Shown piece after piece: positions 7,734-16,707 of a stretch of 64,000 bases of DNA. The DNA is from Flavobacteriia bacterium (GTDB taxonomy: Bacteria > Bacteroidota > Bacteroidia > Flavobacteriales > Schleiferiaceae): assembly GCA_013373425.1 (NCBI GenBank), contig JABXHW010000012.1:45899-109898 (forward strand), in the 5' to 3' direction. The notes below the pieces were generated by a model. That model did no database searches. It saw only the letters and a list, made by a program, of their open reading frames with translations, and was not told the origin of the DNA. Each line of letters starts with the position of its first letter. The first letter of the stretch is position 1. The position numbers were made by a program, and so were the translations under genes.

Positions 7734-8932
7734 GTATCCTCAAATTGAACTTCGAAATACTCTTCAATGAATGGAGAGACCGGGAAGTTCAATCCACTTT
7801 TCTGAATCACTTCATAAGCTGAATCTAGCGCTATAAAGAGCCTAACTTCGATTTCATGATGCATGTGGCTTGGCCCAGGTGGTGGCGGAGGCAGAGAGTA
7901 TAAGATGGAATTCTGCTTTTCATTCTCTTCAATTGCTGAATATTCTCCCCAACCTAATCGCTCACATAATTCGATTTCGTGGAGGTACACGCTTGATTCG
8001 AGGATAAGCAAATACGCCAACTCTAATTCTTCCGGACTGCCCTGTTCTGATGCTTCAAACCAATGCATGGTATAATACAAGGCAGTCTCTTGGCCTTGTG
8101 GCCATTCTTCTAGAATGAACTCACGTTTATAATCGAAGTTGGCGTGAAATACGGTTTGAAGATATAGCAGGGTATCTAGAGACGGAGCTGCCGGGGAGAG
8201 CACCCTCGACCTTAACATACTCATCATTCTCCAATTCCATAGTCCCGCGCGAAGCTCAATTATTTGGACTGAAGGCAGCTCTAGCTGATGTGAGTTTTGA
8301 TAACGATTGATCTGCGCATCTACGAACTCTAATTGATCCCCATACATGCTCTCAAATTGCTTCTCGCCGTCAAAGAGTTTCATTGGGACTTGGCTCGCAC
8401 CTGTCCACATCATTGCGAAAATCAACCAAATCAATGCTTGAAAACGTCCCGCTCTATAGATGCTTGAAAGACTCATCAATGGAATCATCAGTCCAACTAT
8501 AGGGGTCAGGCAGGCGAGCAGAGTGTGAATTGGCAGATCTGAATACACAGACTGAGGTGCGGCAAAAGCGGCAGTTGAGAACCATAGTTGACCTAGTCTG
8601 ATTACAATAGCTAGAGCACCCCAGATAACAACTTGCGTCATCATCCAAGGCCAATTCATCTTTCGGCTCGACCTTATTCCCGGTTGGAACCAAACACTCA
8701 TGGCAGTTACCAAAGCTATCATCGAGGATACTCCGCTTATTAGAATTTGAGTGTTATGAGAATAAATAGCACCGGGATAAGCGAAATAGAATTTGGAAAA
8801 CTGTACAGAGAAGTAACCAACGAGCCCGAGTAAGAAATAGTGAATTAGCGAACCCATTATGATTCCTAAGGTTGCACCTAGTGCCCATTTAATGGGAGAT
8901 AACGTCTTGAGAGAGAGCAGCGGCTTCTTCAT
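7727..8932 (-). CDS. Unknown multi-TM protein with long soluble C-terminus
   Basis: A 401-residue protein I cannot place. The first 190 residues hold about five hydrophobic helices (near 16-40, 62-82, 95-115, 132-155 and 163-182). They are followed by a soluble, acidic, helical domain with several WNWRM/EYFEVQFED-like aromatic clusters and a striking PPPPPGPSHMHH stretch near residue 350, shortly before the C-terminus. The topology suggests an inner-membrane protein with a large cytoplasmic or periplasmic tail. It is monocistronic and convergent with the deacetylase gene, overlapping it by seven bases at the 3' ends. Confidence 0.7.
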   Translation of the reverse strand: MKKPLLSLKTLSPIKWALGATLGIIMGSLIHYFLLGLVGYFSVQFSKFYFAYPGAIYSHNTQILISGVSSMIALVTAMSVWFQPGIRSSRKMNWPWMMTQVVIWGALAIVIRLGQLWFSTAAFAAPQSVYSDLPIHTLLACLTPIVGLMIPLMSLSSIYRAGRFQALIWLIFAMMWTGASQVPMKLFDGEKQFESMYGDQLEFVDAQINRYQNSHQLELPSVQIIELRAGLWNWRMMSMLRSRVLSPAAPSLDTLLYLQTVFHANFDYKREFILEEWPQGQETALYYTMHWFEASEQGSPEELELAYLLILESSVYLHEIELCERLGWGEYSAIEENEKQNSILYSLPPPPPGPSHMHHEIEVRLFIALDSAYEVIQKSGLNFPVSPFIEEYFEVQFEDTH

Positions 8933-9086
8933 GAAATTGAAGGTAATAAAGCCTAGCAGAAATTATGAAACGCCATGGAGTGAATGGCTAAAAAGTGAGA
9001 GTAGACGATTTTTAGACTCTAGTCTCTAGGTCAGCTATAGCAACGACTAATGCTTGTCTCCTTATGTTTGCTAAGTGCTCCCAGCT

Positions 9087-9665
9087 CTACTTATAGAAAC
9101 TCCCGCTCTTCAGATACTCCCAAACCTCCTTGGGCACCATGTAAGACATGTCCTTGCCTTCCTGCAATGCAGCTCTGATACGGGTAGCCGAAATCTCCAT
9201 ATTCGGCGCGTCGATGATGTGGACCTTCGGGTGGTCTTTAAACTGACCGCCATCATGACCAGGTCGAGGGTAGACGTAAAGGTCGTGTTGCTCGATGATT
9301 CGGTCGAAGTTCTTCCATTTGTGGAAGCTCTCCAGATTATCCATGCCCATGATGAGACTGAATTTTTTATCTGGATATTTCTCGGTAAGATGGGTGAGCG
9401 TGGTAACAGTATAGCTTGGTTGCGGAAGGCTGAACTCTTCGTCGGATGCCTTCATTCTCACGTGGTCTGTAATGGCTAAATCGACCATGTGGAGACGTTG
9501 TCTATCGTCCAGTAGGGTACTCTTTTTCTTGTGTGGATTGTGCGGCGTAACCATAAACCAAAGCTGATCCATGTCACTATACTCCAGCATGTGTTGAGCG
9601 ATGATCATGTGCCCTACATGAACTGGGTTAAACGTTCCAAAGAAGAGTCCGACGTGTGCTTTCAT
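9087..9665 (-). CDS. nadD: Nicotinate-nucleotide adenylyltransferase NadD
   Basis: A 192-residue nucleotidyltransferase of NAD biosynthesis; it joins nicotinate mononucleotide and ATP to give deamido-NAD in the cytoplasm. Signature motifs are GTFNPVHVGH (10-19, the HxGH ATP site), PHNPHKK (41-47, substrate loop typical of bacterial NadD) and ISATRIR (158-164). Length is normal. The start codon overlaps the gmk stop as ATGA, giving translational coupling in the order yicC-gmk-nadD. Confidence 0.95.
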   Translation of the reverse strand: MKAHVGLFFGTFNPVHVGHMIIAQHMLEYSDMDQLWFMVTPHNPHKKKSTLLDDRQRLHMVDLAITDHVRMKASDEEFSLPQPSYTVTTLTHLTEKYPDKKFSLIMGMDNLESFHKWKNFDRIIEQHDLYVYPRPGHDGGQFKDHPKVHIIDAPNMEISATRIRAALQEGKDMSYMVPKEVWEYLKSGSFYK

Positions 9666-10234
9666 CCGTTTAGGAATGCTCCAATTTTATCTTCCGCCTC
9701 TTGGCAAGCTCGGTCTAAATCATCATTTACAATGGTGATATCGAACTCGGGTTCACGGAGTGATTCTTCTTCAGCTTTTGCCAAACGTTGGACGATTTTT
9801 TCTTCAGAGTCTGTACCTCTGTTTCTCAAACGTTGCTCAAGGATTTCCATACTCGGCGCTTTCACGTAAACCGCCAATGCTCTTCTGCCAAAATGCGATT
9901 TGAGGTTGAGACCGCCTACGACATCAATATCGAAAGCGACATGTCCTCCTTTATCCCAGATTCTGCTTACTTCTGAACGGAGGGTGCCGTAGTAGGTTCC
10001 TGCATAGACTTCTTCCCATTCTAAAAATTCACCCTTGTCAATGCGTGAACGGAATTCTTCAGTGGATAAAAAGTGATAATCGACACCGTCTTTTTCTTGA
10101 CCACGTGGATCTCTGCTTGTGGCAGAAATCGAAAACTCGAGTTTTGGATTTTTCTTGAGAAGATGGCGGACTATGGTTGTTTTACCAGAGCCCGAAGGAG
10201 CTGAAAAAATAACGAGTTTACCGCTAGAGTACAT
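9662..10234 (-). CDS. gmk: Guanylate kinase
   Basis: A 190-residue cytosolic kinase that converts GMP and ATP to GDP and ADP, an essential step in GTP, dGTP and (p)ppGpp supply. The P-loop APSGSGKTT covers 12-20. The GMP-binding signature SATSRDPRGQEKDGVDYHF follows near residues 38-56, and EWEEVYAGTYYGT lies near 73-85. Length fits the family. The gene overlaps yicC by 11 bp upstream and nadD by 4 bp downstream; the yicC-gmk pairing is conserved in many bacteria. Confidence 0.96.
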   Translation of the reverse strand: MYSSGKLVIFSAPSGSGKTTIVRHLLKKNPKLEFSISATSRDPRGQEKDGVDYHFLSTEEFRSRIDKGEFLEWEEVYAGTYYGTLRSEVSRIWDKGGHVAFDIDVVGGLNLKSHFGRRALAVYVKAPSMEILEQRLRNRGTDSEEKIVQRLAKAEEESLREPEFDITIVNDDLDRACQEAEDKIGAFLNG

Positions 10235-11087
10235 TGAGAACTTGTTCTTTGATTTTTTCCAACTCTTCCTTCATTCCGACCACGAGTTTTTGCATTTCTA
10301 CGTGGTTTGCTTTGGAGCCGAGGGTGTTAATTTCACGCCCGATTTCCTGACTGATAAAGCCGAGCTTACGGCCATGGACTCCTTCTGCGTCTAGCGATTC
10401 TAAGAAATGATCGAGGTGACCAGCGAGACGAACTTTCTCTTCATTCACATCGTATTTCTCGAGGTAGAAAATGAGTTCTTGCTCGAATCTGCTTTCATCC
10501 ACCTTAGCTTCAAGTGCCTCTAAAGCTTTTCGAATTCTCTCACGAGTATTGACAACGCGCTCCTCCTCGTACTTTGGCACTTCGGCGAGCAAGTCGCGAA
10601 TAGTTTGAATATTATTTGTGAGGTCATCCTCGAGGTGAGCGCCTTCACGCAGACGGAATTCATTGAAACTTTTGAGAGCCTCTGCTACCGTATTTCGAAC
10701 CACCTCTTTTTCTTCATCGAGAAGCTCTTTGGCTTCTCCTTTCATGGCATCAGGCATGCGCATGGCGAGGGATAGCAGATCACTTTCGAGTCCTAGCTCG
10801 CGGGCGATAGTGTTCAACTGACGAACATATCCTTTGACTACTTCTGAGTTGATGGCCTGAGCATCATCTGCTCCTGTGAGCTCAACGAAAAATCCGATGT
10901 CGGTTTTGCCTCGAAGAACGCCATTGGCGAGTTGATCACGAATTTCAACCTCCATTTCTCTGTGTGAAGAGGGAAGGCGCATATTCAAATCAAGACCTTT
11001 GCTATTCAAGCTCTTAATCTCGATGGTGAGTTTCTTACCGGGAAGCTGTGCTACCGCTTTCCCAAAGCCAGTCATGGATCGAATCAT
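10224..11087 (-). CDS. yicC: YicC-family endoribonuclease
   Basis: A 287-residue member of the YicC/YloC family, shown in E. coli and Bacillus to be an endoribonuclease that acts on RNA. The N-terminus MIRSMTGFGKA is the family hallmark. The C-terminal DUF1732 part has FISQEIGREINTLGSKAN, again near-universal. An in-frame ATG at 11135 would add 16 residues, but the -7 box at 11107-11114 lies inside that extension, so translation must begin at 11087, where the conserved sequence begins. It is the first gene of the yicC-gmk-nadD operon. Confidence 0.93.
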   Translation of the reverse strand: MIRSMTGFGKAVAQLPGKKLTIEIKSLNSKGLDLNMRLPSSHREMEVEIRDQLANGVLRGKTDIGFFVELTGADDAQAINSEVVKGYVRQLNTIARELGLESDLLSLAMRMPDAMKGEAKELLDEEKEVVRNTVAEALKSFNEFRLREGAHLEDDLTNNIQTIRDLLAEVPKYEEERVVNTRERIRKALEALEAKVDESRFEQELIFYLEKYDVNEEKVRLAGHLDHFLESLDAEGVHGRKLGFISQEIGREINTLGSKANHVEMQKLVVGMKEELEKIKEQVLNVL

Positions 11088-11106
11088 GTACGTAGTCGTT
11101 TGACGG

Positions 11107-11114
11107 CAAAGGTA
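11107..11114 (-). promoter_or_regulatory. -7 box TACCTTTG of the yicC-gmk-nadD operon
   Basis: Exact match, with a TTG trinucleotide 18 bp upstream as the -33 element, the best spaced promoter in the window. The predicted transcript starts only about 12 bases before the yicC ATG. Confidence 0.7.
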
Positions 11115-11178
11115 CAGGATAGAATGGTATAGCAAGCCATGTGGTCACTTAGACTCGAATCAATAGGAGCCTAAAATA

Positions 11179-13500
11179 CTAGTTCCGTTGAATAACAATC
11201 CTATGATTCTCAACGGAAGTACTGTCGATGATTCTTAAAATGTAAACGCCCGGCGTAAGGTGCGAGGTGACAATACGGCCATCTCCAGATAGATTTCCTG
11301 AATGAACTGATTTCCCATTGATATTGATGAGTTCATAAACTTCGTCATCTACCGTTCCACTGACTTCGATAAATTCTGAAGCCGGGTTGGGAGAGACCTG
11401 ATGTTTCCGCACAAGTTCTGCTAGCCCAAGGCCATTCGAACCTCGGAAAACCATAGGTAAAATTGCCGAACCATTACCGTCGATATCCATACCTGAAATA
11501 ATCGCCTCTGGCGTAGAATAGGGCCACTGATCTGTTACTCGAATTGCACGATACCCTCTGAAAACAAAATTGAACTCATACGTTGTTGAGAAATCGATTT
11601 GAAAGGGTGTGCTGAAAGTGATTGTTGATGAGTTGTATCCGTATGAACTAACTGTAATTGGTACGTTCCATCCTGAAGAGCCCACCTTCAAAAGTAAGCT
11701 GGCACCGTTGTCAGTCACGTTGTGTACCCTCAATCCTGGAACTACAATATGATTGAGGACCTGCATGTTTCCTGGTATGTTTTGAAACTTGACTCGAAAC
11801 TTAAATCTATTGAAACCGGATCCCTGGGATGACGTGAGAACAGGGTCATCCACAATGTGAAACTCTATCCAATTGCTATCCCTGACATCATGGTTGGGGC
11901 CTATTCCAATACAATAATTCGTATCACTCACAGCCATTCTGTACAAACCATCTGCTGGAGGTAATCCGATAGTGCTATTTTGGGAGTAGAAGACCGGAAT
12001 GTTATAGTACAATAATCGCCAATTGGATTCGAAAGAAGAGGCATTAGTGGCTACTAGGCTACTGTTCACATATGAAGATAGAATTGGGATTTGCGGATAA
12101 AGATCCACGCGATAGACGCCAAGAGTATCACCGTAGGCCGTGCAATAGTAAGTTTGCGGACTAGAAGGAGATGCGTTCGGCGACCTAACATTCGATGCAC
12201 TTAGTCCTGTTGTCGGAGACCATTGGTAGGCATTTGAAGGAAATCCATAAGGGCCATTTAATGTGATTGTCCCTCCAAGGCATATTTCGTGTGACTCGTA
12301 TATAGTTTCATCATTGCTGTAGAATTCTAAGGGAATCGTAACAACGGAATTAGCTGGACAGCGATTGGTTTCAATAATAAGATTAAATGCGTAGTGTCCG
12401 ATAGGTAAATCGCCTGGAACCGCCCAGTGAAATTTGATGTGAAGAGAACCTGTGTCTGCTATACTTGTGGCGTTCCCGGCGGGAATTACAATCGGCCTTC
12501 CAACCAGGTTAAAACTGTGGTGAGGAGTTGAAATGGAGACATAGGCCTGGAGAGAGTCATTGATGGAACGAATGGAGCTTGTATCGGTTACAACGAACTC
12601 AAACTCTACTGTATCCATTCTCTCTACTTCTGCAATACGTGCACCATCGAAAGGCCGTACGATGCTTGCATGGGTTGAGCCCATGAACTGATAATTTGGA
12701 ACATTATAATGTTGCTGATTAATGTGCCTGAAGCCCACGATATATTTCACCATCGATGCATTTGACCCATTAATAGAGTCAAATTTTCTTCCTGCAAATG
12801 CAAGAGCTGCATGGAATGTCGAGTCTTGTAATCCCGAAATAAAGGTCCCATTTGGAAGAAGCGTATCGAGCGGTGAAGTTGGATGATCCTTATCAAATCC
12901 AGGTCGATAATTAACCGGGACTCCTCCAGCTGTTCTAATCCCGGCCATACCTATTGACATAGTTGATCCGCTATGACCAGGGTTTGGAGATAAATGGATT
13001 TCTCGAGATGCAGAGTTTCTAATCGTCGAAACGATATTAAAGTAGCCACTGGACTTGTTGGCACCGTTCGTCCACATGTAGGATTCCAAGTAGATAGAGT
13101 TATATCCAGTGGTGTTGATTTCTGAAGTGTCGGCGCGACAGCAATGCTCATAATTGAAGTTGTACCTAACCCCAGGAGGCGGAGCAGCTAGTGTGATAAT
13201 ATTACTCTTGAAGGTGCGTAGCTCGAGATTTCTCTCGTTGGTGTCATTACAATATTGCGTCAATCTCTTGGTCTCAAACAACGAACAGCCAATGTTAAGT
13301 CGTCCCGTAATGTTTGTGGAAATGGATACGCTGTGAGGCAAGACTTGTGAATTGTGATTCGTATGCCCAATGAGTTGCACATAGAATACATATTGGTCGT
13401 TGCCGAGTGGCTCCCAATATATTTGACCTCCTTCATAATGTGTTGCGAAAGAGGTGAATGAGAAAAAGAATAGAATGGTCGAGAGAAAGAGTGTCCTCAT
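11179..13500 (-). CDS. Large T9SS-sorted surface protein, paralog 1
   Basis: A 773-residue secreted protein. The signal peptide ends near FTSFA, and the mature protein starts THYEGGQIYWEPLGNDQY. This resembles the A-H-x-x-GGEIxYxxLG opening of large Bacteroidota adhesin/gliding-type proteins. A HCCRADT motif follows near residue 118. The C-terminus (about 695-773) is a T9SS type A domain: SPNPASEFIEVSG, then a LININGKSVHSG strand and GVYILRI. That domain should direct export through the type IX pore and attachment to the surface. It is about the same length as the next upstream gene and shares its plan (13527-15812, 26 bp away), so the pair arose by tandem duplication and is probably one transcript. 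The middle has no domain I can name. Confidence 0.82.
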   Translation of the reverse strand: MRTLFLSTILFFFSFTSFATHYEGGQIYWEPLGNDQYVFYVQLIGHTNHNSQVLPHSVSISTNITGRLNIGCSLFETKRLTQYCNDTNERNLELRTFKSNIITLAAPPPGVRYNFNYEHCCRADTSEINTTGYNSIYLESYMWTNGANKSSGYFNIVSTIRNSASREIHLSPNPGHSGSTMSIGMAGIRTAGGVPVNYRPGFDKDHPTSPLDTLLPNGTFISGLQDSTFHAALAFAGRKFDSINGSNASMVKYIVGFRHINQQHYNVPNYQFMGSTHASIVRPFDGARIAEVERMDTVEFEFVVTDTSSIRSINDSLQAYVSISTPHHSFNLVGRPIVIPAGNATSIADTGSLHIKFHWAVPGDLPIGHYAFNLIIETNRCPANSVVTIPLEFYSNDETIYESHEICLGGTITLNGPYGFPSNAYQWSPTTGLSASNVRSPNASPSSPQTYYCTAYGDTLGVYRVDLYPQIPILSSYVNSSLVATNASSFESNWRLLYYNIPVFYSQNSTIGLPPADGLYRMAVSDTNYCIGIGPNHDVRDSNWIEFHIVDDPVLTSSQGSGFNRFKFRVKFQNIPGNMQVLNHIVVPGLRVHNVTDNGASLLLKVGSSGWNVPITVSSYGYNSSTITFSTPFQIDFSTTYEFNFVFRGYRAIRVTDQWPYSTPEAIISGMDIDGNGSAILPMVFRGSNGLGLAELVRKHQVSPNPASEFIEVSGTVDDEVYELININGKSVHSGNLSGDGRIVTSHLTPGVYILRIIDSTSVENHRIVIQRN

Positions 13501-13526
13501 CTTACAATTTGTGAATGATTCAAAGC

Positions 13527-15812
13527 TTACTGTTCAATCAATAATTTTTGAGAATAAATCTGTTGGCCTGAATCAATAGTTATCATGTACATTCCAGGAG
13601 AAAGCATGGATACATCAATGGTTTGATCGCCGAAATTGCTTCCCTCTAGGACAAGCCTCCCTGAAATATCGGTGAGTCGATAGTTAAACCCTTCGTTTAA
13701 CCCCGAAATTTGCACTTCTGAAGATGTGGGATTAGGACGGAGTTGCACAACGGAAGCCATCAGCTCCTCGGTTCCAATTCCGTCAGATGTAACGAATACC
13801 ATATTCGTGATTTGTCCAAAATTACCACCCATCTGACTCCAATACATATGATGCGGACCTTGGCCGCCTGGAGGGTAGTTCTTTATAGGGATATAGACGT
13901 ATCCTCTATCTGCCTTAAGCTTGAAGGTATATCGACTGTCAAACCCTCGAAGCGGTGGGTCCAATATTACCCGAGAAGAATGTCCGAGGAAATTATCGAC
14001 GGAATATGCAGTATCCACCGAATTGCCTCCAACAATTTCCAGGTACAGGGAGTCGTTTGGCCCAGAAATTATCCCGGGAAAAATTAACTCGCGAACGAAT
14101 CTTGGTGTGCCGGCAACATTGTTGAATTCTACATTAACTTGATAATTCCGTCCTGGCTGTAATGCGTCCAAGACATGGTCGTAAAACGGTATGGAAACTA
14201 GACGGGTGTAGTGCATGGTGTCGCTCGACCAGAATTCATTGGACCACCCTTCGCAACCCGAGGTGTCAATGCCAAAAAACTCATACGGCCCGCGGAGAAT
14301 ATCATGGGTTGGAGAAGTAGATTGTTCTTCAACCAAGCTGGTCCAGTAGTAGACATCCACTCCACTAAAGACAGATATGTTTTGTATTCGCACCCGATTA
14401 CCAGAAATAGCGGTCACGTCTGGAGAATTGTCAGGTAATATCTTTACCAAACACTTAGTTAGCGTGTCTCCATTCCCATTTACATAGTGGTACCAAATTG
14501 ACTTATTCGGTTGTGCGCCAGTGGTAGGAATGTATGGATTGGATAGCCAACTGGAAGGCAGCCATTGACCTGGAGTGTTAGAGAAGTTAGTTGAGATAGA
14601 AACAACTTCTCCAGGACACGTGGTTACTAACCTATACTCCGTTGTGTCGGTACTTTGGATATTGAATTGGATAGACCGTTGTCCATAATTTGGGCAGTAA
14701 TTGTCTTGACCAAGTACAAACGCGGTATGTGAGCCCGGCTCTAAATCGAACGGAACCTCCCAGTACAAAGTCATTGTTAATGGACTTGTGGTCGCAAAGG
14801 TCTGCGTAGAGTTTGGGCTACTCGGGAACAATTCAGGCCCGGTTCCATTTAATTCATGCAGTCTGGAAATTAGCCGCCCTTGCACCGAGTCGGAGGCTGA
14901 ACCAACTTTAGAATCGAGAAGTATTTGAATTGCAAGAGTATCCCCTCTCTTCACGTTCAAGTTGTATATAATCGAGTCAGTTGTGCTCAACGCATGACTA
15001 GTCTGTGTGATGGTAAGATCAGGAGGAGATTGCAGAGAAATAGAATTGTCAAACGAGCAAATCGCAAAGACATCTACATCTGAGGTCACGATTCCATTCA
15101 CCACATTCTCCACTTTAAAAGCCATCACCCCTTTGAAGAAGGCATCATTATTTCCAGAGACGAATTGTCCATTCGGGTAAATTGTATCAGTTGCCGAAGT
15201 AGGCTGACTTGCAGAGTATCCAGTGGAGAAAGGTATAGGTGAGCCCGTGTTGTCCAGGGGAGTGCCAAATCCGAGATGTACGCTATCGGTTGATAGACTT
15301 TGCGCATTCAGCCAAACTTCCCGGTTGTAGGGGTTTCTGGTCACCATTCCTAAATCCAGATAGCCACTAGAAACGTTCTCACCTCCAGGATAAATGGTGG
15401 CACGAACCCCAAAGCTCTGATTCCAAGTAGCGCCTACATTAGTGAAGTTGGTATCCGCGAGACAACAACTTGTAAGAAGAAGCTCGACGGGCGTATTTCC
15501 AGAAGGTGGAGAGATTAGAGCATTGCTGACCTTCCATCTTCTGATAAAATAATTTCTATCTCCGCTAGGAGTACAAATCAAATTTACCGGAAAGTCTCCC
15601 ACATGAAGTAGTTGCAGAGGAGTGCTCGCGTTGCTCAAATCGATATGTTGGGCCACTATTGCGTAGCTGCTGCTGGCATCATATAGATGTTCATAATAAA
15701 CATCATATCTGTCATTACCTAAGGCAACCCAGTAAATCTGGCCTCCTAGCCAGTGCGTGGCATAGCTTGACATAGCCGCAAGGACCAGTACGAGAGTGAG
15801 AGCTTTTTTCAT
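13527..15812 (-). CDS. Large T9SS-sorted surface protein, paralog 2
   Basis: A 761-residue secreted protein and the upstream member of a tandem pair. The signal peptide MKKALTLVLVLAAMSSYA is followed by THWLGGQIYWVALGNDRY, matching the mature start of its neighbour. A SCCLADT motif matches HCCRADT there, and IYPNGQFVSGNNDAFFKGV corresponds to LLPNGTFISGLQDSTFHAA. The C-terminal sorting domain reads LRPNPTSSEVQISGLN, then LTDISGRLVLEG and GMYMITID. The paired cysteines could form a disulfide that stabilises the N-terminal module outside the cell. Surface exposure is well supported; the role (adhesion, gliding matrix, other) is a guess. Confidence 0.82.
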   Translation of the reverse strand: MKKALTLVLVLAAMSSYATHWLGGQIYWVALGNDRYDVYYEHLYDASSSYAIVAQHIDLSNASTPLQLLHVGDFPVNLICTPSGDRNYFIRRWKVSNALISPPSGNTPVELLLTSCCLADTNFTNVGATWNQSFGVRATIYPGGENVSSGYLDLGMVTRNPYNREVWLNAQSLSTDSVHLGFGTPLDNTGSPIPFSTGYSASQPTSATDTIYPNGQFVSGNNDAFFKGVMAFKVENVVNGIVTSDVDVFAICSFDNSISLQSPPDLTITQTSHALSTTDSIIYNLNVKRGDTLAIQILLDSKVGSASDSVQGRLISRLHELNGTGPELFPSSPNSTQTFATTSPLTMTLYWEVPFDLEPGSHTAFVLGQDNYCPNYGQRSIQFNIQSTDTTEYRLVTTCPGEVVSISTNFSNTPGQWLPSSWLSNPYIPTTGAQPNKSIWYHYVNGNGDTLTKCLVKILPDNSPDVTAISGNRVRIQNISVFSGVDVYYWTSLVEEQSTSPTHDILRGPYEFFGIDTSGCEGWSNEFWSSDTMHYTRLVSIPFYDHVLDALQPGRNYQVNVEFNNVAGTPRFVRELIFPGIISGPNDSLYLEIVGGNSVDTAYSVDNFLGHSSRVILDPPLRGFDSRYTFKLKADRGYVYIPIKNYPPGGQGPHHMYWSQMGGNFGQITNMVFVTSDGIGTEELMASVVQLRPNPTSSEVQISGLNEGFNYRLTDISGRLVLEGSNFGDQTIDVSMLSPGMYMITIDSGQQIYSQKLLIEQ

Positions 15813-15862
15813 AGGTCGCTAAGTTAAACCCTATGCGAGTAATTTAAAAGTCTGGAGTTTAA

Positions 15863-16657
15863 CTATCTGTGTTCTAAATGTGGCGCGAAGAGGCTAGCTT
15901 TTTTATATGCATTACGTCCTTTAAGGGCACAACTGCAATTCAACTGAACCGGCTTATCGGGGAAGAATTGTCTATATAGACGAACTCTTGTTTTTAGATC
16001 TACGGGCAATGGATCTTGTAAATCATTAGACCACAACCCAATAACCAACAAAGGCTCATGCAATGGTGGTCGCCACCCATCATAGGGGTAGTATTTCGTG
16101 TGATACTTGAAGTGCATCCCTAGAATCTTCTCCGTCATGAAGGTTTGATTGAGTTCCGTGTAGTTCGACGCCTGAAATTCGCGGATGTCTTTTACTGCCT
16201 CTCTATAGTTTTTTGTGCCCAGAAATGCCATCGTAAATGCGCAACCCATACCCAGTACAAAGGCCGATTTGACACCTGAATTTGTTGTCTTGAGGAGGTT
16301 TTTCCAAAGTATCTGTGCCATGAAAAAGTAGGGGACTAGCACGCCAAGCCCAATGCCAAACAATATCATTAAGATTCCAAATGAATGTCCTAGCTCACCG
16401 AGGAAAACGACAGTATACAGGAAGAGCAAGAAAGAGATTCCCGCTATGAATGAGGAGACGTATTTGTATCGGGTTTCCAGGAGTAATGGGGCAAGGGCTG
16501 AATTTAAGAAGCAGATTGCAATCGTGATAGCTGCCCAGGTAGTGGGGACGCAGAATGCCTGAAAGAAGTAATTCAATGCGAGGATGAAAACAAGTAATGC
16601 GGAATTGACAACAACCAGTTTTCGCGGTTCGGCAAGACGAGCGAAGAGCTTTTTCAT
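15863..16657 (-). CDS. Unknown inner-membrane protein
   Basis: A 264-residue protein with no family I recognise. From the preferred start (MKKLFARLAEPRKLVVV) it has about five hydrophobic helices within the first 155 residues. A soluble tail follows with YHTKYYPYDGWRPP and a late CSCAL pair. The frame is open upstream to an ATG at 16912, but that extension would run through the end of gluQ and is basic and non-hydrophobic, so 16657 is more credible; it gives a 50-bp gap after gluQ. The gene may be the tail of the Kdo/gluQ transcript or independent. Confidence 0.65.
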   Translation of the reverse strand: MKKLFARLAEPRKLVVVNSALLVFILALNYFFQAFCVPTTWAAITIAICFLNSALAPLLLETRYKYVSSFIAGISFLLFLYTVVFLGELGHSFGILMILFGIGLGVLVPYFFMAQILWKNLLKTTNSGVKSAFVLGMGCAFTMAFLGTKNYREAVKDIREFQASNYTELNQTFMTEKILGMHFKYHTKYYPYDGWRPPLHEPLLVIGLWSNDLQDPLPVDLKTRVRLYRQFFPDKPVQLNCSCALKGRNAYKKASLFAPHLEHR

Positions 16658-16707
16658 GAGAGTAGGTTTAATGAAGAAACGTGACTCTCGAAACCTGAGT
16701 ATCAATC

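Noticed and set aside
9021..9050. GACTCTAGTCTCTAG near the nadD end as a terminator or repeat copy
   Set aside because: The stem has a two-base loop and no T run. The resemblance to the CTAGTCTC heptads of the 51.3 kb repeats is too short to call a copy.
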